A DNA stretch of 29,987 bases from Chara braunii (taxonomy: Eukaryota > Streptophyta > Charophyceae > Charales > Characeae). The notes under the pieces were generated by a model. It saw only the letters and a program-made list of their open reading frames with translations. It was not told the DNA's origin and searched no databases. The translations under genes and the position numbers were made by a program. How positions within the stretch are numbered: position 1 is the stretch's first letter; each line of letters starts with the position of its first letter. The stretch is from contig BFEA01000435.1 of assembly GCA_003427395.1 (NCBI GenBank), positions 136,951 through 166,937 of the forward strand. Reading direction: 5' to 3'. Positions 19,894-27,333 of this stretch are shown piece by piece.

Positions 19894-21621
19894 CTATATA
19901 GTCTTCACTATCTCCAAGAGTGCTTGACACATGTTCCTTTCATCGTCCTATGCTGCGTAGTGCTTTCTTTGGACCTCAGCCTCCGCTTCCATGGCTTCCC
20001 ATTGCCAAATTTGAATGGAGCACTGCCTCTTGCTAGCGCTCTCCATCGTCGTCGCCATTAGCGTCCCGTGCTTCTCGGTGAACTATGTGAGAGCTTCGAA
20101 AGTTTGCTGTTGTTCCTTTTGCCGAAACCACCAGGCTGAGGGCTGCCCGTTGTTGGTGAAGAACCTTTCGTGGAGTTGTCATCTTCTTCGTTGACGTCGC
20201 CACCCTCGCCCCCATCGTCGACAGATTAAGGCCCACCAGAACACCAGACGATAGCTGCACACCACCCAAACCACCTGTGTCCGCGACATTTTTTGGATGT
20301 ATGGTGTGACTCTTCGCAGTCGACCCCTTGATCTCCTCATACACGGTCCAATCCATGATGAAACTGAAGCCATTCGCTGACCTCTCCCTCCCTGTTAATT
20401 GAAAAAAGTCATGTTTCCCAGACTCCCCCTGGAATAGGTACACCTTCTTGAACTGTTGCATTAAGTTGTCCCATTTCTTCCTGCACTTGTCGCCGTCCTG
20501 TCAATGCCCACCTTCTTCAACCTCTATTGTACGTCGCCCACTTCCATTCCCTCGGCTTTGTGCAAGCATATGCATGGCCCATCCCCTGCAGATGTGCATC
20601 CTGGTCCCGCTTCGCCCTGATGAGGGCAACCATGTGGTCGACTGACCAGAAGTTCTGCCCGCCATCGACCTCTACGTCGCCTTCCCCCTCACTCCCCGCA
20701 GGTGCCACTCTTTTTCCCCGTCACACAGTCGACGCAGAAGCCTTGGTGTTCCCACCCCGACCACCCGTGGATTTCTTCCGCATCGGCCAAACATCGCCCG
20801 TGTCGTCGTCTTGCCGTTCGTCGTCCTTGGCGGTCCTCGTTATTGTGGGCGTCCACTACTGCCGACTCCTTCTCTATGTTCACCTCCCGCACACACAGTC
20901 GCTGCACCCCTTGCACTATGGACTCCTTGCGTTCTCGATGCACTTGCTGCTGATGTTCTGCCCACACCTGCCTCCCATCCCGCTCCCCAGCACACTGCAC
21001 GAAATCTTTGTTCGTCGGCCCGCAGTCAGGCATGCCGCTTCCCTTGCTGCCACCTCCCGACAACGACGATGGAGGCTGCATCCATGCTGGATGACCAGCA
21101 GCAGCATGTTCTGCTGATGACGGTGCTGATTGCACTCTCGAATGCTCCCTTGTCTTATCTGAAGCCACCCGGTCTCCGGAGGGAGCCTTTGTAGATTGGC
21201 CGGCTAGCGTCACTTGCCCTGCATTGTCATCAGGGTGTGCATTGACGAGGACAGTACGTGTGGCGGTCGATGAGCTTCCACTACACAGCCCGAATGAAAG
21301 ATTCACGCCGGCTACAGTGTTGCTTTCACGCATTCCCTCTTCCAGCAGTTTGGTGAAGTACTGCCGGGACGTCGTCTCACGATTCCCATACAATTGGCTC
21401 CCCGCCCACTCCTGGGTGGACCCACTTCCCAGCGCCACGGTATGTGACTGTGCTTCATCTGCCTCCTCATCTGATGTATCGGGTAGAGGTTGTTCGTGCG
21501 GTGACAGGTCCTCGTATGCAGATGGGTCGTATGCCCTTGCAGTGCTTCCCCGGATGCTGGGTGCCCGGTGGCTTGCGAATAGGTCCACTGAAGACCTGCT
21601 CTTCGCCTGCTGCCCGTCCAT
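19894..21621 (-). pseudogene. Myb/SANT-like (trihelix) domain protein, pseudogene
   Basis: Reading starts at an ATG at 21621 (MDGQQAKSRSSVDLFASHR). It passes through a Ser-rich N-terminus (DLSPHEQPLPDTSDEE, GSTQEWAGSQLYGN), a linker (GMPDCGPTNKDFVQC), an Asp/Arg-rich segment, then the DNA-binding module: NFWSVDHMVALIRAKRDQDA, KPREWKWATY, KCRKKWDNLMQQFKKVY, HDFFQLTGRER and FSFIMDWTVYEEI. The C-terminus reads EKHGTLMATTMESASKRQC and MCQALLEIVKTI. Regularly spaced Trp (FW, WKW, KKW) mark the three-helix Myb/SANT-like fold used in trihelix factors and Harbinger-associated proteins. Frames change near 20830, 20515 and 20100, with in-frame stops TGA 20721, TGA 20501 and later TAGs, so the copy is dead. 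The membrane-like Leu/Ile segment upstream of 21621 is probably not part of the protein. Confidence 0.8.
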
Positions 21622-22409
21622 GATGACGCCCTTTGTCTTAAAATGCCTATTGTGTGTGCGTCCAGGCAGCTTGCCGAGGATGCAGATGTGGAAGACGATG
21701 AGAAGGACAAGCGCAATGATGATCAGGAACAACAGCGGCAGCCTTCGGAAGATGTTGGCCATGAACGACACGTGGGGAAGGGAAGTAACTTCACCATGCC
21801 GGTACGTCTCCAGCAAATGGTGACAAAAGGAGGACAACAAATGGCAGACTTCCGAATGCGACAAACACCGTCCTATAGTTTTGCATCGTGGAGCACAGTT
21901 GGGAATAAAAACTTGCGTCGGCTAAAATATTCAAATTTGGTGACCGTTGGACCCCTTTCCGTTTGGCGGCAGGCACTGCGAGGGAGAACGCTGGTCGACG
22001 ACGTGGACGGGGGCCGGCAGGCCGCAAACAGTTACCATTGGCGTAAGGTTCCTGGAAGTTGAACGTTGAAGACCGAAGATGTCCGTGCGCTGCCCGGTAG
22101 GAACTCCAATGGACCATCTGAAGAAAATTTGATGCCAACAACGGGTGCCCTCACCACTCCCATTATCGTGGATCCTTCACCTCTGAGGAACCTCGGGAGG
22201 TAGCTTGGGGGAGGCCACAAAATGCCTGTAGCTCGAGGACGCCCCGAAGATTCCCGGAGGAAATGTTTCACTTTTGCTTTTCTTTTTTGTCCCCGAGGAT
22301 AGGTGCAACGATAATTTCCTCGAGGAATTTATGCGCCCGAGGAGTGTCTAACGAGCCCCTGAATTCTCCGCTAGAACATGGACACATACACTGCCACTTT
22401 TCTGCATGT
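21622..22409. other. 5' flank of the Myb/SANT-like pseudogene, unassigned
   Basis: Minus-strand frames of 116 and 79 codons (21791-22141, 22032-22271) carry no domain and may be former 5' untranslated or promoter sequence. No transposase was found near the Myb/SANT-like copy. Confidence 0.4.
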
Positions 22410-22471
22410 GGAGAGTAGTGGAGCTACATGCACAACAGAAAAATACGAAGGGCCTGGCTCCACTACTCTCC
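22410..22471. repeat. Perfect 15-bp inverted repeat
   Basis: 22410-22424 (GGAGAGTAGTGGAGC) is the exact reverse complement of 22457-22471, with a 32-nt spacer. It is flanked by T-rich sequence to the left and A-rich sequence to the right that could extend the stem with bulges. It may be a very short MITE remnant. Two related words, 'gagtagtagagagag' and 'gtagtggagc', recur at 22550 and 22610. Confidence 0.8.
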
Positions 22472-22935
22472 AGAAAAAAAACAGCAAAAAATATTGGTGT
22501 ATCTTTCCATATTCTAGCCCAGGATTCAGTCTCATTTCACTCATTTGGTGAGTAGTAGAGAGAGTATGTCTTAATGGAAGATCTATTCTCATTTCGCCCG
22601 TTTCGTTGGTAGTGGAGCAAGGACAGTAGGACTACTACTATGCAAGTATTTTGTCTCGTTTCACTCCTGTAGTGTTTTTTTCTCCTGTTTTCTTGACAGA
22701 TCGTATTTGTTGTCTGTTTTTTTTTTTCTTTTGAACTTTTTGCAGATCCCCCTGCTCTTGGACTATATCCCTACAAATTTCAGACATGATGAGCCAAAAA
22801 AAAAAAAAAAGATCAACGAAGAAGGGGGGTTCTCAAATGATTTGATACCTCCTCCCCCCATGTCCTCCTTTTCTTTTTCAAAGTTTTTTTTTTGTTCCTT
22901 TTTTGGTTCATTTGTTATCTATAGATCAAATTGAT
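22472..22935. other. No gene; poly-pyrimidine and A-runs
   Basis: Long T runs (22717, 22885) and an A run (22796-22810). No coding or repeat structure recognised. Confidence 0.6.
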
Positions 22936-22978
22936 CAATCAATCAATCAATCAAAGAAGTTCATTGATTGATTGATTG
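22936..22978. repeat. ATTG/CAAT tetranucleotide hairpin
   Basis: 22936-22951 is (CAAT)4 and 22963-22978 is its exact complement (ATTG)4, with an 11-nt loop: a 16-bp perfect stem. It ends 24 bp before the first hammerhead unit. Confidence 0.9.
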
Positions 22979-23096
22979 CAGGCACACAGATGGATAGATT
23001 GATGGACCGCGCACACACACACACAGACACAGTAGACCACTTTTCTCAGGGATATCACTGACTCTGGGTGGGCGTGATAAGTCCGTATGCATCCTG

Positions 23097-23157
23097 GGCA
23101 TACTGTCGGGGTTCAACCTCCTGATGAGTCATTAAAAGATCGACGAAATAGTCTGCC
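23097..23157 (+). ncRNA. Hammerhead ribozyme, type III, copy 1
   Basis: All catalytic elements are present. The cleavage triplet GTC ends at 23107. Stem I is a closed hairpin, GGGGT against ACCTC (23108-23120). The core CTGATGA is 23121-23127. Stem II is GTC/GAC (23128-23130 with 23142-23144), extendable with ATT/GAT. The second core GAAA is 23145-23148. Stem III pairs GGCATACTGT (23097-23106) with ATAGTCTGCC (23148-23157): nine pairs, one C/T mismatch, including the required A15.1-U16.1. With stem III open this is type III, the usual plant form. Expected chemistry: self-cleavage leaving 2',3'-cyclic phosphate and 5'-OH. Confidence 0.9.
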
Positions 23158-23295
23158 GCAGTCATGCTGTTTTTGTGGAGTTGTGTGTAGCGAATATGAA
23201 TGGACCGTGCGCACACACACACAGAGTAAAGTAGACCACTTTTCTCAGGGATATCACTGACTCTGGGTGGGGGTGGTAAGTCCTTATGCATCCTG

Positions 23296-23356
23296 GGCAT
23301 ACTGTCGGGGTTCAACCTCCTGATGAGTCAGTAAAAGATCGACGAAATAGTCTGCC
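23296..23356 (+). ncRNA. Hammerhead ribozyme, type III, copy 2
   Basis: Same architecture exactly 199 nt downstream. GTC cleavage is after 23306, CTGATGA 23320-23326, stem II GTC/GAC, GAAA 23344-23347, and stem III identical to copy 1. The only difference inside the ribozyme is one base in loop II (AGTAAAAG instead of ATTAAAAG), so the catalytic core is fully conserved while the unit outside it has several substitutions. Confidence 0.9.
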
Positions 23357-23384
23357 GCAGTCATGCTGTTTTTGTTGACTTGTG

Positions 23385-23389
23385 TGTAG
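23385..23389. other. Candidate target-site duplication, left side
   Basis: TGTAG abuts the TG end of the 3' LTR at 23390. Unit 1 of the ribozyme repeat has the same TGTAG followed by CGAATATG, so the insertion point is known. The matching copy should lie just past the right LTR, outside this window. Confidence 0.5.
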
Positions 23390-23837
23390 TGAAATGAACC
23401 TCTCAAGATTCAATCTTAGAATATAACATGCAAATTGAGAGCAATCAGATGAAGTTCACACAAGCTGGAGTGATGTCCATGAACAGTGCAAATTCGAAGT
23501 TCCACTCAAGGTGCAATAATATACAATTGGAAAAGTTTGAGAATAAGCAGTTTGAACCGCTGCAATAAGCCTCAGGTATGTAACCAACTTCCTCCTCCCT
23601 CGGCTGATTCTCTTCTCTCTTTCTTTCTTTCCCTGTCTCTCTCGATAGTCTCTTTCTCTCTCTCTCTTGCATTGTTCCTCCCTCACTGTTCCTCACTGAC
23701 TGTTCCTCTCTCGACGTCCTAGATCTACCCTGAATGCTACTACGGTGTGCCTTACTGATTCTGGGTGGCTATGGCCACCGGGGAACCTCTCCCCTCTCGC
23801 CTGGCTATGGCTGACTGTAGCAGCCAGGCACTGCGCA
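23390..23837 (-). repeat. 3' LTR, 448 bp
   Basis: Bounded by TG at 23390 and CA at 23837 in plus orientation (TGAAATGAACC ... GCGCA), with the PPT directly to its right. The first 57 bases match 29931-29987 exactly. It contains a CT-rich tract near 23600-23670 and, read on the plus strand, no coding sequence. The 5'-TG...CA-3' ends are those recognised by retroviral-type integrases. Confidence 0.9.
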
Positions 23838-23850
23838 CTTCTCCCCCCTT
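23838..23850 (-). promoter_or_regulatory. Polypurine tract (plus-strand primer)
   Basis: Minus strand AAGGGGGGAGAAG immediately upstream of the 3' LTR TG. The RNase H-resistant PPT primes second-strand synthesis and defines the LTR end. Confidence 0.85.
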
Positions 23851-24145
23851 GTGCTCCTTCTTCGTCCAGGTCGCTTGATCGCACAAGCTCTCGCAACGCT
23901 TCCACAATTCTGCGAAATGAACAAGTGACCCTTTTGGCACTGTAGTCCAAGATATATAGCTGAAGTGGACTGTTTCGTTCCTGCTTCAATCGGTACTGGC
24001 CTCCTTCGGCCTCTGCCTTGCCAAAATGCTATTTTGGGCGACGCCTGATCCTACAGGCCCTAAGATGCTAATCGACAGGAGCCTGGGACTGGGATGATGT
24101 AGGACCCTGTAACCGGGACTGGGAAAGCTTGCAGTGTGAATCCAT

Positions 24146-25255
24146 TCACTCCCGCCGGCCTAATTTCGAGGTCCTCCGAGAAAAGTCACGTGTGCCAGGT
24201 GGCAGTCTCTGGATCTGATCCGGATTCAAACAGTCTATGGGACGTCGGGAACTCCAGCCTCTATGGAGCTCGTTCGGGGTCCGCAAGGTAGCTAGGTGAA
24301 CTGAGTTGTTATACGCACTAGCTACTTTGGGAAGATGTTCATCCCAATCTACCTGATCTGGTCTAATGTACATACGCAGTACTTGTTGTAGAATTATGTT
24401 CATCTGTTCGATCTGGCCATTTGTCTCAGGGTGGCGACCAGATGACATAGCTAACTTAGATCCGTAGACCTTCATTAACTGCTGCCACTGTTCCCCTGTG
24501 AACCGGGTATCTCGGTCACTAACTATNCTCAACGGGTGACCGTAATCCNTGACCCAATGATTAAAGNACTCTTTGATGACCAGATNTGTCTTTGCTTCAN
24601 CAGGTAATGGTACAAAAACGGCGAANNTACTAAACCTNTCAACTACGACCATGACCNGACTCTTCCCACTACGACTCTTGACCTTAGTGTCCATGAAATC
24701 TATAGATACAGATTCACCNGGACCAGATGGGATAGGCAAGGGTTTCAACAGTCCGAGGGGAGGCTGCGTGGAACTCTTGTTCCTCTGACATACTTGGCAG
24801 CCTTGGATGTAGGTGATACAATCATGTTTCATGCCTGGCCACGTGTAGGACCTTAGTAGGGTAGCATAGGTCTTCCGCCAGCCAAAGTGGCCTTCAGTAT
24901 CGTGGCATCCCCCTAGGATCAGACTGCGTACCTCTTCATTACACGGTATGCAGAGCCTATCATGCACATCAGTCTTTTCAAACAGCAATCCATCGACCAT
25001 TCTGAAATCAGCGACTTCCTGAGGTGTGGTCTGCACCTTCTTTATCAGCGTACTATACACGGGATTATCAGTGTATGCAGCCTTGATCTTTTGCTGCAGA
25101 TCTGCGCCAACGTCTAGGTAAGTCACTATTGCACCAAAGAAATCTGCACGTCTGCTCAATGCATCAGCAACGACATTGTACTTACCCTTGACTGGTTTCA
25201 ACTCAAAATCAAACTGATCAATCTCCCCAGCCCACCTAGTCAACTTAGGAGTCAT
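24146..25255 (-). CDS. RNase H tail and integrase (Pol C-terminal part)
   Basis: About 369 residues, in frame with the preceding RNase H segment across an amber at 25262. It begins MTPKLTRWAGEIDQFDFEL and NVVADALSRR, the RNase H end. The integrase zinc-binding domain follows (CHDTEGHFGW with two His, then GCQVCQRNK with two Cys, residues ~115-160). The core catalytic triad is IDFMD, then SDRDTRF, then HPETNGQIEQ (residues ~190-285). After PNELHRGWSSRRPI it ends at TGA 24146 with no GPY/F module or chromodomain, so the C-terminus is lost. Integrase inserts the cDNA by 3' processing and strand transfer. Several X residues come from N bases. The region from here to the PPT (23851-24145) shows no clear coding. 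Confidence 0.9.
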   Translation of the reverse strand: MTPKLTRWAGEIDQFDFELKPVKGKYNVVADALSRRADFFGAIVTYLDVGADLQQKIKAAYTDNPVYSTLIKKVQTTPQEVADFRMVDGLLFEKTDVHDRLCIPCNEEVRSLILGGCHDTEGHFGWRKTYATLLRSYTWPGMKHDCITYIQGCQVCQRNKSSTQPPLGLLKPLPIPSGXGESVSIDFMDTKVKSRSGKSXVMVVVXRFSXFAVFVPLPXEAKTXLVIKEXFNHWVXDYGHPLXIVSDRDTRFTGEQWQQLMKVYGSKLAMSSGRHPETNGQIEQMNIILQQVLRMYIRPDQVDWDEHLPKVASAYNNSVHLATLRTPNELHRGWSSRRPIDCLNPDQIQRLPPGTRDFSRRTSKLGRRE

Positions 25256-25261
25256 GCGGGC

Positions 25262-25798
25262 CTAGGTCTTCAACCAACGCAGAGTTTTATGATCTGAGTA
25301 TACCTTGAAGTGTCGTCCTAGCAGGTAGTGTCGCCAATGGTCTAAAGCCTGTCTGAGGGCAAAGAGCTCACGCTCATAAGTTGATGCTGCTACCTTCTCA
25401 CTAGGGAGCCTGCAAGACATAAACTCAACAGGCCTGTACCCATCTCCATCATTCTGTTGGAGAACAGCGCCAATGTCGTACTGGCTAGCATCGGTAGTTG
25501 CAACAAACGGTAAGGATGGATCAACTATTTTAAGGACCGGGTACTCGATAAGGGACTTTTTCAACTTCTTGAAGGCTGATGTACAGTCCTTGTACCAATT
25601 CCAAACAGTTTCCTTTCGCAGGAGCCGACGCAAAGGAGCAGCAATGGAAGTGAAGTTACGAACGAACTTCCGGTAGTAGTTGGCCAGTCCTAAGAACGAC
25701 CGCAACTCAGTCAACGTGTGCGGGGTTGGCCAGTCACGAATTGCTGCTATCTTGGCGTCCTCCGGTCTCACTCCATCTCCATCTACCACGTGTCCCAA
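25262..25798 (-). CDS. RT thumb/connection and RNase H
   Basis: About 178 residues. It begins with the RT thumb (GHVVDGDGVRPEDAKIAAI, RSFLGLANYYRKFV), then RNase H: PFVATTDASQYDIGAVL (first catalytic Asp), YERELFALRQAL (Glu) and YSDHKTLRWLKT (Asp). It ends at TAG 25262-25264, at the place where gypsy RNase H has a conserved Gln after the L-x-T motif, and the frame continues directly into ARMTPKLTRW. On its other side a TAG at 25814 separates it from RT, again in frame. One protein is therefore implied. RNase H removes RNA from the RNA-DNA hybrid during reverse transcription. Confidence 0.9.
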   Translation of the reverse strand: MGHVVDGDGVRPEDAKIAAIRDWPTPHTLTELRSFLGLANYYRKFVRNFTSIAAPLRRLLRKETVWNWYKDCTSAFKKLKKSLIEYPVLKIVDPSLPFVATTDASQYDIGAVLQQNDGDGYRPVEFMSCRLPSEKVAASTYERELFALRQALDHWRHYLLGRHFKVYSDHKTLRWLKT

Positions 25799-25813
25799 AT
25801 ACAGGACTTGACG

Positions 25814-26623
25814 CTAGGCCCACTCACACTTCTTCGGGTTAATCTTAAAATTAGACTCACGCGATTTGGTCAATATCTGACGTAGATGATTCTGATGCTC
25901 CTCCAAGCTCTTGCTAAAGATCAGAATATCATCTAAATAAACTACAACAAACTTATCCAACCAATCTCTAAACAGATTATTCATGCATCTTTGGAATGTT
26001 GCAGGAGCATTGGTCAACCCAAACGGCATCACAACAAACTCGTAGTGACCATAGCGAGTCGTAAAGGCCGTCTTGTGCTGGTCCTCCGGCTGTACCTCAA
26101 CCTGGTGGTACCCGGACTTCAAATCTATCTTGGAGAAATACTTACATCCCTGCACCCTGTCTAAGAGGTCATCAATCCGGGGCAACGGTTCAGCATTCTT
26201 GACCGTGATAGCATTCAATCCCCGATAATCAATGCACAACCGCAATTCACCCTCTTTCTTCCGCACGAATAGAACCGGTGCACCGTATGGTGACGAACTG
26301 GGCTTTATCCACCCCTTCTCAATCAGCTCATCTAGTTGCCTGCGCAGTTCATCCAGTTCCTTGGGAGACATTCTATAGACTGGGCCCCTGGGAATCTTGC
26401 CACCGGGCTCTATTTCAATCCGGTGCTTGGCGTCCCGCTCTACTACTCCGGTTGGGGCTTCTCCGACGTTAGCAAACTCTCGCTGCAGGTTCTCCACTTG
26501 GGGCGGCGTCTTGTCTTCACCCTTACTCTCTTCACACACCGGTTTCACATAGGCCACAAACACCTGATCTTCCAACTTTTCCTTTGTCACGTGTCGGGCG
26601 AACGCGGGGCACTCATACAACAA
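25814..26623 (-). CDS. Reverse transcriptase (Ty3/gypsy)
   Basis: About 269 residues with all RT blocks: LDELIEKGWIKPS, YGAPVLFVRKKEGELRLCID (first Asp region), [33 protein letters not shown] (catalytic Asp), FVVMPFGLTNAPATFQ and FVVVYLDDILIF (the YxDD active site at about residue 220). It closes with KINPKKCEWA before an amber codon; the next in-frame codons are RQVLYLGH. Unlike the relic at 4390, its YxDD is intact. The N-terminal ~30 residues overlap the protease frame; RT lies one base off the protease frame, so expression would need a further frame change or this is a recent indel. The start shown is not a true initiator. Confidence 0.95.
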   Translation of the reverse strand: MLYECPAFARHVTKEKLEDQVFVAYVKPVCEESKGEDKTPPQVENLQREFANVGEAPTGVVERDAKHRIEIEPGGKIPRGPVYRMSPKELDELRRQLDELIEKGWIKPSSSPYGAPVLFVRKKEGELRLCIDYRGLNAITVKNAEPLPRIDDLLDRVQGCKYFSKIDLKSGYHQVEVQPEDQHKTAFTTRYGHYEFVVMPFGLTNAPATFQRCMNNLFRDWLDKFVVVYLDDILIFSKSLEEHQNHLRQILTKSRESNFKINPKKCEWA

Positions 26624-27333
26624 ACAGATAAGTGGGACTCTAGACCGGACTCATGGAACAGCCTCATCTTTTTCTTGCCCCCGGTGGGGCTGGGCAGCCA
26701 GCACTCGTGCTGACCCATCTTGCCATCTGCCATGGTTGATTCTCCCCAGTCTGTCCCTAAAATCAAGTCAAAGGGAAGGTTGTCTTCCACTGAGAGGGTG
26801 AGGGAATGCAAAACCTTCTCTACTTTCCTTCCCTCCTCTAACCGGAAGTATGCCTTGATCCCCTCGACATATTCCTCCACACGCATCTCACGATTATCGA
26901 CCAGTCTACTCACTACCGGCTCGCTCAACTTCTGCACCTTCATTCCTACGTGCAACTTCTTCAGTCCTCTTCTACTAATAAAACTACGCGTAGAGCCACT
27001 ATCCACTAAGGCTCCTACTCGCGTCCGACTAATCTCTACATCTCCCAAAATTAGCTGTCCTCTTCTCTTCTTCATTTCAGCCCAGGCGGGGCGACGAGTG
27101 ATCAGCTCATCACCAATGCCTGCGAGGGAACCACCTAGAGAGACCCTAGCACAAGCAGTCTCTGGACAGCCATCTAGGTGGGGGCCTGCATCAGCTTCTG
27201 CCATTGGGCTCTTCAGACAGGAGGGTGTCTGTTCAACGCGCGCTTCTATCTGTCTGTCTAAGTCTGAAGGCCCTGTAGGAGCAGCTGCCACCCCTACTGG
27301 CTGCTCCCTTTTGGGTAGCGGTAGTCGGGGCAA
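26587..27333 (-). CDS. Aspartic protease (retropepsin) region
   Basis: About 248 residues in a frame one step from gag, overlapping the gag end by about 40 bases. A low-complexity linker (residues 1-110) leads to LILGDVEISRTRVGALVDSG; the active site is VDSGSTRSFIS, followed by the flap and the second hydrophobic strand LILGTDWG. It ends TGA 26587 after RLFHESGLESHLS. Retropepsin homodimers cleave Gag-Pol. The D-S-G triad and the L-G-T-D motif are intact. Access from gag is explained by the slippery heptamer at 27309-27315. Confidence 0.9.
   Translation of the reverse strand: MPRLPLPKREQPVGVAAAPTGPSDLDRQIEARVEQTPSCLKSPMAEADAGPHLDGCPETACARVSLGGSLAGIGDELITRRPAWAEMKKRRGQLILGDVEISRTRVGALVDSGSTRSFISRRGLKKLHVGMKVQKLSEPVVSRLVDNREMRVEEYVEGIKAYFRLEEGRKVEKVLHSLTLSVEDNLPFDLILGTDWGESTMADGKMGQHECWLPSPTGGKKKMRLFHESGLESHLSVCCMSAPRSPDT

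Larger units (their letters stand above)
23002..23389 (+). repeat. Two tandem ~198-bp units, each with a hammerhead (retrozyme-like)
   Basis: Unit 1 is 23002-23199 and unit 2 is 23200-23389. Both start ATGGACCG, carry a (CA)n run, GTAGACCAC, AGGGATATCACTGACTCTGG, the ribozyme, and end TTGTGTGTAG. Unit 2 stops about ten bases short of the unit 1 end because the LTR retrotransposon begins at 23390. Head-to-tail units with type III hammerheads are the hallmark of retrozymes and other hammerhead circular-RNA elements. No coding sequence is present, as expected for that class. Self-cleavage at 23107 and 23306 would release a 199-nt RNA. Confidence 0.8.

Noticed and set aside
21622-21864. Signal-anchor-like segment fused to the Myb/SANT-like protein
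   Set aside because: The Leu/Ile-rich part lies upstream of the ATG that starts the family-like sequence; probably untranslated leader that happens to be open.
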